A stretch of DNA of 64,000 nucleotides from Salegentibacter maritimus (GTDB lineage Bacteria > Bacteroidota > Bacteroidia > Flavobacteriales > Flavobacteriaceae). The stretch lies in contig NZ_JAEHOK010000003.1 in NCBI RefSeq assembly GCF_016236915.1, forward strand, positions 144,882 through 208,881. Direction: 5' to 3'. Made by a program: the position numbers and the translations under genes. Of this stretch, positions 1-8,918 are shown piece after piece. Below the pieces are notes generated by a model. That model searched no databases and was not told the DNA's origin. It worked only from the letters and a program-made list of their open reading frames with translations. Position 1 is the stretch's first letter. Each line of letters begins with the position of its first letter.

Positions 1-1109
1 GGTGTTTCTATAGCGAATATTTTCAATGTTTCTTCTATAGTCTCAATATCGAAAGTTGCGGTAAAGACTTCGTTGTTTAGATCTTCATATTTGTTTTCTA
101 TATTTACTTTATAATGGCGCTGTAATTTTTGAATTATATTCTTAAAAGGCATTTCTTTAATTATCAATTTACCCTCTGTCCAACCCGTATAGATATCAGT
201 ATCAACTTGCTCAACAGCTTTAGTTCCTCCATAAAGTCGATCCCAATCGGCCTTATATCCAGGTTTTAGCTTTAAGGCTCTTTTTGGATCATACTTATTC
301 TTGGTATTATAAAGGCTTACAGCTCCCTCTACCAAAACAGTTTTGATGTGTTCATCTTCTGGATAGGACGAAACATTAAATTTTGTACCCAGTACTCTTA
401 CATCCAAATTGCCACTGGTTACCACAAAAGGTTTTGCTTTGTTCTTGGTCACATCAAAATATGCCTCTCCTTTCAAAAAAACCTGTCGATTCTGATTCTC
501 TATAAATTTTATTGGATATTTTAGTGAAGACCCGGCGTTTAAATGAACAACCGTACTATCAGACAGAACAACACTAAATCGTATACCGTTGGGAACTGTC
601 AAGGTATTATAAACTAATTTCCTGACTTCTGTAGTTTTAGAATAATCAATTAGCTCTCCTTTTTGTTCACTTAAAATCTTCCCCTGAACATCAGTTATCG
701 TTTGTTGAGCTTCGGGAGATATTTGAAGCGTTTTACCGTTTCCTAATGTTAAAGTAATTGAATCTCCAGATTCAAAGTTAGACTGGTTATTAAAATTATA
801 ATTCCAATATCCATACCCCAGACCAATAAGACCTATAAATACTGCGGCATATTTCAATAAGCTACTAATATTAAAGGTTTTATTCTCCTTTATCTTCTTA
901 TTCCTATACTTTTCCAGAACTTTCTGCCACTCTTCATTATCATCAAGCTTAGCGATGACAGAAATATTTTCTGCATTTTCTGAATCCTGTAATCGGTTGA
1001 ATAAATCTTGTTTTTCCTCTGATTCTTGTATCCAGGATGTGAAGAATCTCTCTTCTTCATCTGAGAGTTTCCCTTTCAATTTTTTCGCTATTATCCGAGC
1101 AATATCCAT
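1..1109 (-). CDS. FecR-family anti-sigma factor (3' end beyond window)
   Basis: This frame is open from the ATG at 1109 to the left edge, so the C-terminus is missing. About 83 cytoplasmic N-terminal residues are followed by one membrane segment near residues 84-103 and a periplasmic part. That part contains the FecR signature (VPNGIRFSVVLSDSTVVHLN, then FLKGEAYFDV and VRVLGTKFNV) and the start of a DUF4974-like end. FecR proteins relay an outer-membrane TonB receptor signal to a FecI-type sigma factor, which here is the adjacent upstream gene. The partner SusC/TonB gene should lie to the left of the window. Family call is secure; substrate is unknown. Confidence 0.9.
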   Translation of the reverse strand, partial: MDIARIIAKKLKGKLSDEEERFFTSWIQESEEKQDLFNRLQDSENAENISVIAKLDDNEEWQKVLEKYRNKKIKENKTFNISSLLKYAAVFIGLIGLGYGYWNYNFNNQSNFESGDSITLTLGNGKTLQISPEAQQTITDVQGKILSEQKGELIDYSKTTEVRKLVYNTLTVPNGIRFSVVLSDSTVVHLNAGSSLKYPIKFIENQNRQVFLKGEAYFDVTKNKAKPFVVTSGNLDVRVLGTKFNVSSYPEDEHIKTVLVEGAVSLYNTKNKYDPKRALKLKPGYKADWDRLYGGTKAVEQVDTDIYTGWTEGKLIIKEMPFKNIIQKLQRHYKVNIENKYEDLNNEVFTATFDIETIEETLKIFAIET

Positions 1110-1200
1110 GACAATTTTTATAACTTAAGTGGTCATTTAGAATAACCTCTTTAAGTATAAGTGTCAAAAAAGTAAAATAGGGTGATGTAAAAGAAGAAAA

Positions 1201-1737
1201 TTATTGTAAATAATGATAAATAATGCCTAAAAGTGATATTTTATTAGACCTATCACTCAAATGAACCCTTAGTATTTTATAAGCTTTTTTCATCTGTGTT
1301 TTAACAGTGTTTACCGAAATACCTAAAGAATCAGCAGCATTTTGGTATTTCTGTCCATCTAAAGCACATAGCTCAAATACATTTTTACACTGCTCTGGTA
1401 ATTTATCGATACCGGAACGAAGTTTGGGTCCTAAATCTACATCCTGTCTAACTTCCTCACCAAAAATTTCTTGAACCAGGGTATTCCCATTAATAGGGAC
1501 TAGCTTCTTAGTATCTTTTATCTTTCTAAGGCTTGCATACTTGACAGACTTCCAAATATAGCCTTTAAGATTAGATATGTTGGCACTTTTTTCATCGTTC
1601 ATTAAAATTTCAACAAATACATCTTGAACAATATCTTTTGCAAGACTGGGAGAAGACACATAACTAATAGATAACAAGCAAAATTCTCGATAATGTTTTT
1701 TGTAAACACTTTCTAACCTATTATGGAATGCTTTCAT
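1201..1737 (-). CDS. ECF RNA polymerase sigma factor, FecI-like
   Basis: 178 residues, the usual length of an ECF sigma factor. Region 2 is seen in the N-terminal half (the DIVQDVFVEI segment) and region 4 in the C-terminal half, with an LPEQCKNVFELCALDG helix and a helix-turn-helix (YQNAADSLGISVNTVKTQMKKA). It should direct RNA polymerase to the promoter of a nutrient-uptake (SusCD or TonB) operon and be held by the FecR protein encoded 91 bp downstream on the same strand. Gene order sigma-fecR is the common Bacteroidota arrangement. The target operon is outside the window. Confidence 0.9.
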   Translation of the reverse strand: MKAFHNRLESVYKKHYREFCLLSISYVSSPSLAKDIVQDVFVEILMNDEKSANISNLKGYIWKSVKYASLRKIKDTKKLVPINGNTLVQEIFGEEVRQDVDLGPKLRSGIDKLPEQCKNVFELCALDGQKYQNAADSLGISVNTVKTQMKKAYKILRVHLSDRSNKISLLGIIYHYLQ

Positions 1738-2156
1738 TTATATTAGTTGGTTTAAAACAATGGCAGCTTTTAAATATCAAGCCACAACAATCTCGGAAAT
1801 AAGCTTAACACTTAAAACAATGTTTCAATTACGGTATTAATATTATTATTTCAAAATAATTAATGTAATCCAACACAAAACGAATTAGTTTACAAGAATA
1901 CCCTAAATTTTAAGACAGCTAATTTATTGTCTTAAAAATTTATTCCGGAATAACTCTATACATTCTTCTTCTATTCCTGGAATGTTTTCACCTATTCTGT
2001 TATTTTGTTTTACTAACACTTAAATAAAAAATTCTAGCGTAATCAGAATTAGACGACTTTTAAAAAAACTTCGACTTCCTAAGACGTATTATTTACCGTG
2101 GATAATTTATAACTTTAGGTAGTACCTGAAAGCTCTATTTATTGGGCTTGATCTAT
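1738..2156. other. Intergenic, no gene seen
   Basis: An AT-rich stretch between the start of the sigma factor gene and the tandem repeat. It should hold the promoter of the minus-strand sigma/fecR operon, but I cannot place boxes with confidence. The frames contain no protein-like sequence. Confidence 0.5.
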
Positions 2157-2484
2157 AAACTTCTCGCCTCTCCGTCCATTTTTCCATTCAATTTATTCCA
2201 TAAAAAAAGCCCCTCATTGCTGAAGAGCTTTTATTTTAGGCCTGCACTGAGCTTGCCGAAGTGTGCGGGCGGAGATAAACTTCTAGCCCCCCACCTATTT
2301 TTTCCATTCAGTTTATTCCATAAAAAAAGCCCTTCATTGCTGAAGAGCTTTTATTTTTTGCCTACACTGAGCTTGCCGAAGTGTGCGGGCGGAGATAAAC
2401 ATCTCTTCTCTCCGCCTATTTTTTTTCAATTTACTCCATAAAAAAAGCTCCCCATTTCTGAGAAGCTTTTTGTGCGGGCGGAGA
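2157..2484 (-). repeat. Tandem ~120-bp repeat carrying the tRNA-Leu 3' end and a terminator
   Basis: Two full units of about 120 bp (2157-2276 and 2277-2396) and a shorter third unit (2397-2484) run into the tRNA gene. On the minus strand each unit contains a 14-base copy of the tRNA-Leu 3' end plus flank (TCTCCGCCCGCACA; at 2262-2275, 2382-2395 and, in the real gene, 2471-2484). Each copy is followed by a hairpin and a T-run. The two distal copies also have a small GC-rich insert (CTTCGGCAAGCTCAGTG) that the copy next to the tRNA lacks. The open frame across the region is low-complexity and repeats with the DNA, so I do not call a gene. Confidence 0.85.
2438..2472 (-). terminator. Rho-independent terminator of tRNA-Leu
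   Basis: On the minus strand, immediately after the tRNA 3' end, AAGCTTCTC pairs (with G-U wobbles) with GGGGAGCTT and is followed by seven T. Similar hairpins recur in the two more distal repeat units. Confidence 0.7.
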
Positions 2485-2554
2485 GACTCGAACTCTCACA
2501 CCTCGCGGCACTAGATCCTAAGTCTAGCGTGTCTACCAATTCCACCACGCCCGC
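2473..2554 (-). tRNA. tRNA-Leu, anticodon UAG
   Basis: Reading the minus strand from 2554, the acceptor stem GCGGGCG pairs with CGCCCGC at the 3' end, with A as discriminator base. The D-arm (GGTAGACAC), the anticodon loop CTTAGGA (anticodon TAG) between CTAGA and TCTAG, a long variable arm typical of class II tRNAs, and the T-arm (GAGTTCGAGTCTC) are all present. CCA is not encoded. The length of 82 bases and the long variable arm fit leucine. Confidence 0.95.
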
Positions 2555-2665
2555 ATTTCAATATGTGTTGCTTTAACTAAGCGGATGCAAATATACACAA
2601 ATGTTTCAATTCACAAATAGTCTGGAAATATTTTTTTTACCTTTATCTCAGTTAAAATTTTAAGT

Positions 2666-4057
2666 ATGACAGATATTAAAAAATATATTGAGGAAAATAA
2701 GGATAGATTCCTTAGCGAACTCATTGATTTACTGAAAATTCCATCTATAAGTGCCGATTCTAATTATAAAGAGTCTATGCTAAAAACCGCCGAAGCGGTG
2801 AAAAAAAATTTATTGGAAGCCGGGTGCGATTCGGCCGAAATTTGTGAAACTCCGGGTCATCCTGTTGTTTATGCAGAAAAAATAATAGACAAAAACCTGC
2901 CTACGGTTTTGGTTTACGGCCATTACGATGTGCAACCGCCAGATCCTTTAGACCTTTGGAACTCCCCTCCTTTTGAGCCGGTAATCAAGGAAACCGAAAT
3001 TCATCCCGAAGGTGCCATTTATGCACGAGGTGCCTGTGACGATAAAGGCCAGATGTTTATGCACGTAAAAGCACTGGAGTTTATGACCAAGAACAATGAG
3101 CTTCCCTGTAACGTGAAGTTTATGATTGAAGGCGAAGAAGAAGTGGGTAGCGAACATTTAGGCTGGTTTATAGAAAACAACAAAGAGAAACTTGCTAACG
3201 ACGTGATCCTTATTTCAGATACAGGAATGATAGCTAAAGACACGCCGTCTATCACCACGGGACTTCGCGGACTCTCTTATGTGGAAGTGGAAGTTACCGG
3301 GCCTAACAGGGATTTACATTCTGGTTTATACGGTGGTGCCGTGGCAAACCCTATTAATATCCTTAGCCAAATGATTGCTTCTTTAACCGATGAAAACAAC
3401 CATATTACCATTCCCGGGTTTTATGATAAGGTTGAGGAGCTAAGCACAGAGGAACGCGAAAAAATGGCAGAAGCCCCTTATGATGAAGAAGCCTACAAGC
3501 AAAAAATTGCTATTAAAGATGTTCACGGCGAAGCGGGTTATTCTACGCTAGAAAGAGCTTCTATTAGGCCCACTTTAGATGTAAACGGAATATGGGGAGG
3601 TTATATTGGCGAAGGTGCCAAAACCGTGCTGCCGTCCAAAGCTTTTGCAAAAATCTCTATGCGTTTGGTTCCCAACCAGGACTGGAAGGAGATCACCCAA
3701 CTCTTTAAAAAACATTTTGAAAGTATTGCCCCCAATTCGGTTACTGTTGAGGTAAAACCTCATCACGGTGGCCAGGGATATGTCACGCCTATAGATAATA
3801 TTGGTTATAAGGCAGCCAGTAAGGCTTATGAAGCCTCTTTTGGAAAAACCCCAATTCCGCAGCGTAGTGGTGGCAGTATTCCAATAGTTTCGCTATTTGA
3901 AAAAGAACTAAAAAGCAAGATTATTTTAATGGGCTTCGGATTTGATACTGATGCCATCCACTCCCCCAACGAACATTTTGGGGTTTGGAATTATTTAAAA
4001 GGTATAGAAACCATTCCGTGGTTTTACAAGTATTTTACCGAGATGAGCCGGGAATAA
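2666..4057 (+). CDS. M20-family metallo-dipeptidase
   Basis: 463 residues, the normal size for cytosolic dipeptidases of the M20 family (DapE / carnosinase type). The two-zinc site is readable: GHYDVQPP (H86, D88), the bridging Asp in RGACDDKGQ (about residues 121-129), EGEEEVGS (E157/E158), SDTG and a C-terminal His in DAIHSPNEH. No signal peptide, so it acts in the cytoplasm, cleaving dipeptides to amino acids. It is a single gene read away from the tRNA; a weak -7-like box (TACCTTTA) lies just upstream. Exact peptide preference cannot be read. Confidence 0.92.
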   Translation: MTDIKKYIEENKDRFLSELIDLLKIPSISADSNYKESMLKTAEAVKKNLLEAGCDSAEICETPGHPVVYAEKIIDKNLPTVLVYGHYDVQPPDPLDLWNSPPFEPVIKETEIHPEGAIYARGACDDKGQMFMHVKALEFMTKNNELPCNVKFMIEGEEEVGSEHLGWFIENNKEKLANDVILISDTGMIAKDTPSITTGLRGLSYVEVEVTGPNRDLHSGLYGGAVANPINILSQMIASLTDENNHITIPGFYDKVEELSTEEREKMAEAPYDEEAYKQKIAIKDVHGEAGYSTLERASIRPTLDVNGIWGGYIGEGAKTVLPSKAFAKISMRLVPNQDWKEITQLFKKHFESIAPNSVTVEVKPHHGGQGYVTPIDNIGYKAASKAYEASFGKTPIPQRSGGSIPIVSLFEKELKSKIILMGFGFDTDAIHSPNEHFGVWNYLKGIETIPWFYKYFTEMSRE

Positions 4058-4122
4058 ATTGCTTGGGTGATTTACTTGTATAAATGAGTAAAAACCTTAA
4101 TAGTTAGGTTCTCTAAGAAATC

Positions 4123-4229
4123 ACGTCATTCTGAATTTATTTCAGAATCTAATATGTTTTTAATTATCTACATGTTAGATCTCCGAATAAATTTCGGAGC
4201 AGGCTCTGAAATAAATTCAGGATGACGTC
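4123..4229. repeat. Palindromic interspersed element (MITE/REP-like)
   Basis: About 107 bp with near-perfect inverted ends of 28 bases: ACGTCATTCTGAATTTATTT opens the left side and its complement closes the right with about three mismatches. A smaller palindrome (CTCCGAATAAATTTCGGAG) lies inside. A partial second copy is at 13021-13094. It fills most of the gap between the dipeptidase and the stress-protein gene; no ORF. Confidence 0.75.
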
Positions 4230-4368
4230 TATTTTCAGGATAGCTTGACGAAACTGAACTTTTCAACCACCTCATTTTCTTTAAAACTGCTTTCAGAAAA
4301 AAATCAAAATTTCGGGAAATTAGTTTTAGTATATTTACAGGGATCGCTTATCAAATTCATCATTATTT

Positions 4369-5214
4369 ATGGAGAAAAAAATTCTTATTCCTTCCAACTT
4401 CACCAAACACGCCTGGAATACGCTGGTATACGCTTTAAATCTTTATAAAGATATTCCCTGTACTTTTTATATTCTGAATACCTATAAGGTTTCTTCCAGG
4501 ATCTCACTTGGCAGAAACCAGACTGCCGATTTGGAGGCGGCAAAAACTGAATCTGAAAAAGGCCTGCAGAAAATTATGCAGGGAATAAATTTCAGAAAGG
4601 AAAATCAAAAGCATCAATTTGAGACCATCTCCCGAAATAAAGAACTTGCTGAGGCCATTCAGGAAGTGGTAGATGCCCATAAAATAGATTTAATTTTAAT
4701 GGTTTCCCGGGGCGAAAATGTCTCAATAAATACTGCTTTTGAAAGTGAGATTTCAGAAGTAATTCAAAAGGTAGAAGATTGCCCTTTCCTGGTACTACCC
4801 GAGCAAATGCAAAGTTTGCCCGAAACAAACCGGGAAATAGTTTTTCCTACCAATTATAAATTTGCCTTTAAAAATAAAGAGCTTTCCGCACTTATTGAGA
4901 TGGCCATTAATTTAAATGCAAGCATTAGGGTCTTGTATATTGACAGTCTTGGAAAACCACTTACCAAAGAACAGGAAGAAAACAAAGAGAGCCTAAAGTC
5001 TTATTTTACCAAAGTAGACTTTAGTTTTCACAAACTCACACAAACCAGTGTTACCACCGGTATTCATTTGTTTATTGAAAGTAGGGAAAGCAACTTTTTA
5101 GCCCTTTATAAACGTAGGCAGGGCTTTTTTAGCAAACTTTTCTCTCAAAAATTTAAAGAAGACATAGACTTTAACCCTAAGGTACCGGTATTGATTTTAA
5201 AGGAGTTGGAGTAA
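4369..5214 (+). CDS. Universal stress protein (UspA family), two-domain
   Basis: 281 residues, about twice a single Usp domain, as is usual in flavobacteria. The N-terminal half starts EKKILIPSNFTKHAWNTLVY and ends ILMVSRGE…CPFLVLPE, the standard Usp strand order. The second half is more diverged (KFAFKNKELSALIEMA…VPVLILKELE). The glycine-rich ATP loop of ATP-binding Usps is not clear in either half. Soluble cytoplasmic protein of stress response; its specific role is unknown. A start upstream in another frame has no support. Confidence 0.85.
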   Translation: MEKKILIPSNFTKHAWNTLVYALNLYKDIPCTFYILNTYKVSSRISLGRNQTADLEAAKTESEKGLQKIMQGINFRKENQKHQFETISRNKELAEAIQEVVDAHKIDLILMVSRGENVSINTAFESEISEVIQKVEDCPFLVLPEQMQSLPETNREIVFPTNYKFAFKNKELSALIEMAINLNASIRVLYIDSLGKPLTKEQEENKESLKSYFTKVDFSFHKLTQTSVTTGIHLFIESRESNFLALYKRRQGFFSKLFSQKFKEDIDFNPKVPVLILKELE

Positions 5215-5345
5215 ACTATCTTACGGAAAATCCCATAGTGTTATATCTCAATTACCAATAACCTCTTTCCATAAAACCTTCCTTAATACTGCCTTCGCAG
5301 TAAGCTTAGAATATATAATACTTCGTAAATCGCTATAGGTGTTTT

Positions 5346-6575
5346 TTAGAATAGCGAATACCCAAATATTATAGATATAGATGTATTAAATTCTGCACTC
5401 CAGTTTAAATCATAGTTACCTAAAAGCTGCCTGGTCGTTTGGTACCTGGCCTCTACACTATATTTATTATTTAGCTTATAACCTAAGCCAAACGCCAGGT
5501 TGGAGCCCGAATTAATTTCAAAGGTTTTCACCATTGAGCCATCATTTCTAGTATATTCGATAAAAGAGTTTGAATCAAAATCAATAACATAGGTAGCATC
5601 GACAAAAAATTTAGAATGGTTATTTAAAAAAAGATAATATCGTAATCCAATAGGGAGTTCTATAGAACTATAATCAACGTTTGCAACCAATTCACCCCCC
5701 GTAAGATTATTTACAGGTTTCACCCTCTCTGCCTTAAAAGCCCGATAGGTAGGTTCTAACATAATGGCCCACTTATTTTTATTAAACGGAAGTATAAACT
5801 CGGCTTCCACTCCTATACCCGTGCCAAATTTGTTTTCAAAATTTACACTTCTGGCTTCCGATTTAGAGTTTTGAATTTGTAATGAAGAATTATTTAAACG
5901 AGGTCTGATTGTAAGATTAAAAAAATCCTTTTTAGTCTTTTTTGAGTAGTTGGCGAATTCCTGATTATGACACCGGTTATAATCTATAAAAAAACTGACT
6001 AACTCATTTTTTTCGTAATCTAAAGCCTCAAGTTTATTTGAGTTGAAATCTGGGCATTTTAAATCTAGCCAAAGCTGTTGTCTAAACCTATTGTTTTCCC
6101 CAATTTTAGCACTGGAAGTTTTATATTTTTTATAGATAAGTTGTTCAATATTAGAATTTTCTTTCTTGTAAAAATACCTTTTTAGATTATTCTCCACATA
6201 TTCATAAAGCGTAGACCTTCCCTCAACCAAAACCTTTAGAAAAAGGGTTTCTTTCTGAAAAACAGGGTTTTTCTCTGTACTTAATTTATTAATATTCTTA
6301 CTGGACCTGTCAATTTCTACCTCACTCCTTACATATTTAGATACACCCTTAATTGCAAATTCCTTTACTGAATTGAGGGATGCAGTTTTTATTTCAGCTT
6401 CTTCTGAAAGTTTATATTCAAATTTATTAGGGTTATTTCTCCAATCAACATTCCTAATTAGGCAATTAAGCCTTTGGTTCGTTTCATCTATATAATAGCC
6501 TTTTTCAAAAGTGATTTGTGAGAAACAGTTGAGACTCAAAATTGTAAACAATAGAAATAAGGCCTGTTTTTTCAT
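5346..6575 (-). CDS. Outer-membrane beta-barrel protein
   Basis: 409 residues. A Sec signal peptide ends at about residue 20 (FLLFTILSLNCFSQ). The C-terminal half alternates polar and hydrophobic residues in beta strands (FGTGIGVEAEFILP, YSSIELPIGLRYYLF, SGSNLAFGLGYKL) and the protein ends in Phe, as outer-membrane barrels do. The N-terminal half is a soluble beta-rich region I do not recognise. It is 10 bp downstream of the lipoprotein gene that starts at 7206, so the two are probably cotranscribed. Function unknown; the barrel resembles PorT / OmpW-like small barrels. Confidence 0.7.
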   Translation of the reverse strand: MKKQALFLLFTILSLNCFSQITFEKGYYIDETNQRLNCLIRNVDWRNNPNKFEYKLSEEAEIKTASLNSVKEFAIKGVSKYVRSEVEIDRSSKNINKLSTEKNPVFQKETLFLKVLVEGRSTLYEYVENNLKRYFYKKENSNIEQLIYKKYKTSSAKIGENNRFRQQLWLDLKCPDFNSNKLEALDYEKNELVSFFIDYNRCHNQEFANYSKKTKKDFFNLTIRPRLNNSSLQIQNSKSEARSVNFENKFGTGIGVEAEFILPFNKNKWAIMLEPTYRAFKAERVKPVNNLTGGELVANVDYSSIELPIGLRYYLFLNNHSKFFVDATYVIDFDSNSFIEYTRNDGSMVKTFEINSGSNLAFGLGYKLNNKYSVEARYQTTRQLLGNYDLNWSAEFNTSISIIFGYSLF

Positions 6576-6585
6576 TTTGAAAGCT

Positions 6586-7206
6586 TTATTGAATCTTTAA
6601 TTTCAATGCGTCAAAAGCCTCCGTTTTAATTCCGATTAGGCCATACCTGGTTGCACCGTCTTCTATAAGCGTTCCGTTCACGTTATATTCCAGTAGCTCT
6701 TCTTTAAATTTCTTATTGGCCGAACTTGCTGCAATCATATTTCCGCCCGCTAAACCCGGTCCCAAGATCAAACCTATAGGCGTAGAACTGGTTTGCTCCT
6801 GTACCCCATTAGAATTTGTCTTGCTTGTATAAAAGTTTACGGGGGTTAAGAGTAAGTACCATAGATAGGATGCCGGACTTTGTTTTAGTGTTTTAAAAGC
6901 CTTTTCATTCTCCATCACATAAATCTCTGTTCCGTTTTCGTAGGCTAGTTTTGCATCACGCCCAAACACTAAATCCTTCCCGGAGTTGTTAGTTACTTTT
7001 ACCGCTACTAATTTTACGCCTTTTTTCAACTCTTTCTTCTCGTACTTCTTATCGAGTAAATCATATTTGTATTCCAGTATTACTCCGTCATTTTCGTTGG
7101 CAGAAATATAATTAATGGCTTTAGGTTCAATCATTTTATAGCCAGACGCACAGTTTGTAAGACTTAATGCCACTACCAACAGGAGAGTAATTTTAATAAT
7201 CTTCAT
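6586..7206 (-). CDS. Conserved lipoprotein of unknown function
   Basis: 206 residues with a lipobox (ALSLTNC, Cys at about residue 19), so probably anchored in the membrane after signal peptidase II cleavage. The mature part has a beta-rich domain (LVAVKVTNNSGKDLVFGRDA) resembling immunoglobulin-like accessory domains, and a glycine-rich hydrophobic patch (PIGLILGPGLAGGNMIAA) that could insert in a membrane. It lies upstream of the outer-membrane barrel gene with a 10-bp gap. I do not recognise the family. Confidence 0.65.
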   Translation of the reverse strand: MKIIKITLLLVVALSLTNCASGYKMIEPKAINYISANENDGVILEYKYDLLDKKYEKKELKKGVKLVAVKVTNNSGKDLVFGRDAKLAYENGTEIYVMENEKAFKTLKQSPASYLWYLLLTPVNFYTSKTNSNGVQEQTSSTPIGLILGPGLAGGNMIAASSANKKFKEELLEYNVNGTLIEDGATRYGLIGIKTEAFDALKLKIQ

Positions 7207-7360
7207 TTCTAAATTTTAAAGTTCTTGATTGTTTAAATGGTTTTCAATTAATGGCTAGAGTCTATTTATTTATTCTATTAATAACAATTCCCCTGGAAGA
7301 ATAACCACCGGGCAACTGCAGGAAATTGCTCCTAAAAAATAAGAAATGCGCGACTCCAGT

Positions 7361-7390
7361 AAATAAAAACAGCCTGTAGGGATGGCAGTT
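7361..7390 (-). terminator. Rho-independent terminator downstream of the aspartyl protease gene
   Basis: On the minus strand AACTGCC and GGCTGTT form a stem (one mismatch) around ATCCCTACA, followed by a T-rich run. It lies about 200 bp past the stop of the gene ending at 7595 and has the right orientation. Confidence 0.6.
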
Positions 7391-7473
7391 TTAATAGATA
7401 GATATATCAAAAAAACCTATCTATGTTAATTTTTTACTAATATATAAATAATATTAAATTTATATAGGAATTC
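7361..7473 (-). repeat. Interspersed repeat with terminator hairpin, copy 1
   Basis: About 110 bp that matches 12870-12979: the same hairpin core (AACAGCCTGTAGGGATGG), an AT-rich middle and the end motif TAGGAATT. It sits in the 388-bp gap 7207-7594, in which I see no gene. Confidence 0.65.
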
Positions 7474-7594
7474 ACCTTATAAAATATCAAAAATTAAAAG
7501 ATTAAGTATTTAACGTGAATTATTATCAAAAGAAGGCTTAGAAATTATGGGGGCGCTTAAGGCTAGTTTTTTCGGCAATACAGATCACTGGCGA

Positions 7595-8569
7595 TCAACC
7601 GATATTTAGCGAAGACCGTTTACTAAAGAATTGTTGATTGATTGATTTATTTTCTATCATCTTTATTTTTTTACTATTCCAATTTAGAATAATGCGGTAA
7701 TTTTTAAAAAAATCTGAACCGAAAGCCTTATCTAAATATTGTTCTGAGTACACTTTTACATTTTCTAGTGTTGAATTCCCAAATTCAATTTCATCAATAA
7801 TTCCGATAAAAGATTCCCGGGTTGTATTTGGTGCACCATAAATTCCTGTAACCCCTTTAGTATTAGATTTTTTAAAATCTAAAATTTCACCATTTTCTGT
7901 TTGCTTTTTAAATTCAGAAAAGGGTACGACAATACCTCCATTATAGCCTAAATCAACAGTGAAATTCCAGACTTTTTCTCCATTTATTTTACAAGCAATA
8001 GCAGGTATTCCTGCCACACCAATAAACAATTTGTTTTCAATTACATCTTCAGGTATATCTAATGTTGATTCGTTATCAGTTATAGTAATTTGTTTTTTTC
8101 TAAAATCGATATCCCAAATAGCATGTTGCATTAAATTAGCTCCTATAAACCCATGAATATCTAAAGAAGACCATACTGATACTGAGTTAAAATCATTTAT
8201 TAAAGCTATTGTTCCGGTAAAATCTATATTTCCAATTTTAACGTTTTCCAGTCTTGTATATTTATTTTGTAGTTTATTATTATAAACATCCCCTGCTTTT
8301 GCAGAATCAATAGCTTTTAAATTTAAACTTGCAGCAAGTTCTTTCGATACCAGCGTAGGAGAACCTGTGTCTAAAAGAAAGTTATAATTCTTATTTTCTA
8401 TTTCTACAGGTATAATTATAAACCCATTTTTAATCTCGAAAGGCAACGTAACCTTGTAGTTTTCCTGTTCTGTTTCTCCTTCTTTAAGATGTTTAGCAGC
8501 TTTGCTTAGGGAACAGCTATTTATTAAAACAAGGCTTAGTAGATAAACACATACTTTGGCTAATTTCAT
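7595..8569 (-). CDS. Retropepsin-like aspartyl protease lipoprotein
   Basis: 324 residues with a lipobox (LVLINSC, Cys19), so exported and membrane-anchored. Two half-sites of an aspartyl protease are visible in one chain: FLLDTGSPTLVS (catalytic Asp67) and, in the second half, FTVDLGYNGGIVVP, where the Asp is kept but the usual T/S-G follows only loosely. Such proteins usually act on periplasmic peptides or proteins. The second half-site is diverged, so activity as a monomer is uncertain. No obvious operon partner; a terminator lies downstream and an unrelated cassette array upstream. Confidence 0.8.
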   Translation of the reverse strand: MKLAKVCVYLLSLVLINSCSLSKAAKHLKEGETEQENYKVTLPFEIKNGFIIIPVEIENKNYNFLLDTGSPTLVSKELAASLNLKAIDSAKAGDVYNNKLQNKYTRLENVKIGNIDFTGTIALINDFNSVSVWSSLDIHGFIGANLMQHAIWDIDFRKKQITITDNESTLDIPEDVIENKLFIGVAGIPAIACKINGEKVWNFTVDLGYNGGIVVPFSEFKKQTENGEILDFKKSNTKGVTGIYGAPNTTRESFIGIIDEIEFGNSTLENVKVYSEQYLDKAFGSDFFKNYRIILNWNSKKIKMIENKSINQQFFSKRSSLNIG

Positions 8570-8775
8570 TTTTTATTTTTTTATTAAAGTTTCTTACATA
8601 TCGTACCACAACCTCTTTTTTAATTATTTGATAGAAAAAGGATGAAAACTTACCGGAACTGAGTTGTAGCCTAAAAATTCTTTAAATAGTCGACGATTTT
8701 TCTCCTTTTTCTGCTATCTTTTTTGACTATTCCCCCATATCATTTCTTCTTTATTAAATAGCTGTTTAAAATTTT
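8570..8775. other. Intergenic before the cassette array, no gene seen
   Basis: AT-rich sequence that should carry the promoter of the minus-strand protease gene. No protein-like frame. Together with the repeat at 8776-8906 it makes up the 349-bp gap. Confidence 0.5.
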
Positions 8776-8906
8776 GCCAACGGCTCTGGCTTTGGCAAGT
8801 GCGGGGTGCTAAAGCCGCTTTGTTGTCCGTCTACCGTAAATGTATTTGGTTTTAATATCTTCATTATGAAGTAGTCATTCCGCATTTGCTATAGCGGATA
8901 TTGGCC
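8776..8906 (-). repeat. attC-like palindromic repeat following the DUF4062 gene
   Basis: On the minus strand it begins GGCCAATATCCGCTATAGCA, 12 bp after the stop codon at 8919, and ends at CGTTGGC (8776-8782). The outer ends are partly complementary, and the beginning matches those of the repeats at 9908-10036 and 11796-11914 (consensus GCAAC-ATGGCTATAAGCAATTGC). This layout of ORF plus palindromic tail is like an integron cassette. Confidence 0.65.
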
Positions 8907-8918
8907 ATAGTTTTTTTC

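Noticed and set aside
2142..2441. Open frame of 99 residues on the plus strand across the tandem repeat.
   Set aside because: It repeats with the DNA period, is low complexity and covers terminators on the other strand; not a protein.
8858..8875. ATGA-N5-TCAT in the array repeat as another Crp/Fnr site.
   Set aside because: Spacer is five, not six, and the site lies within a palindromic repeat away from a promoter box.
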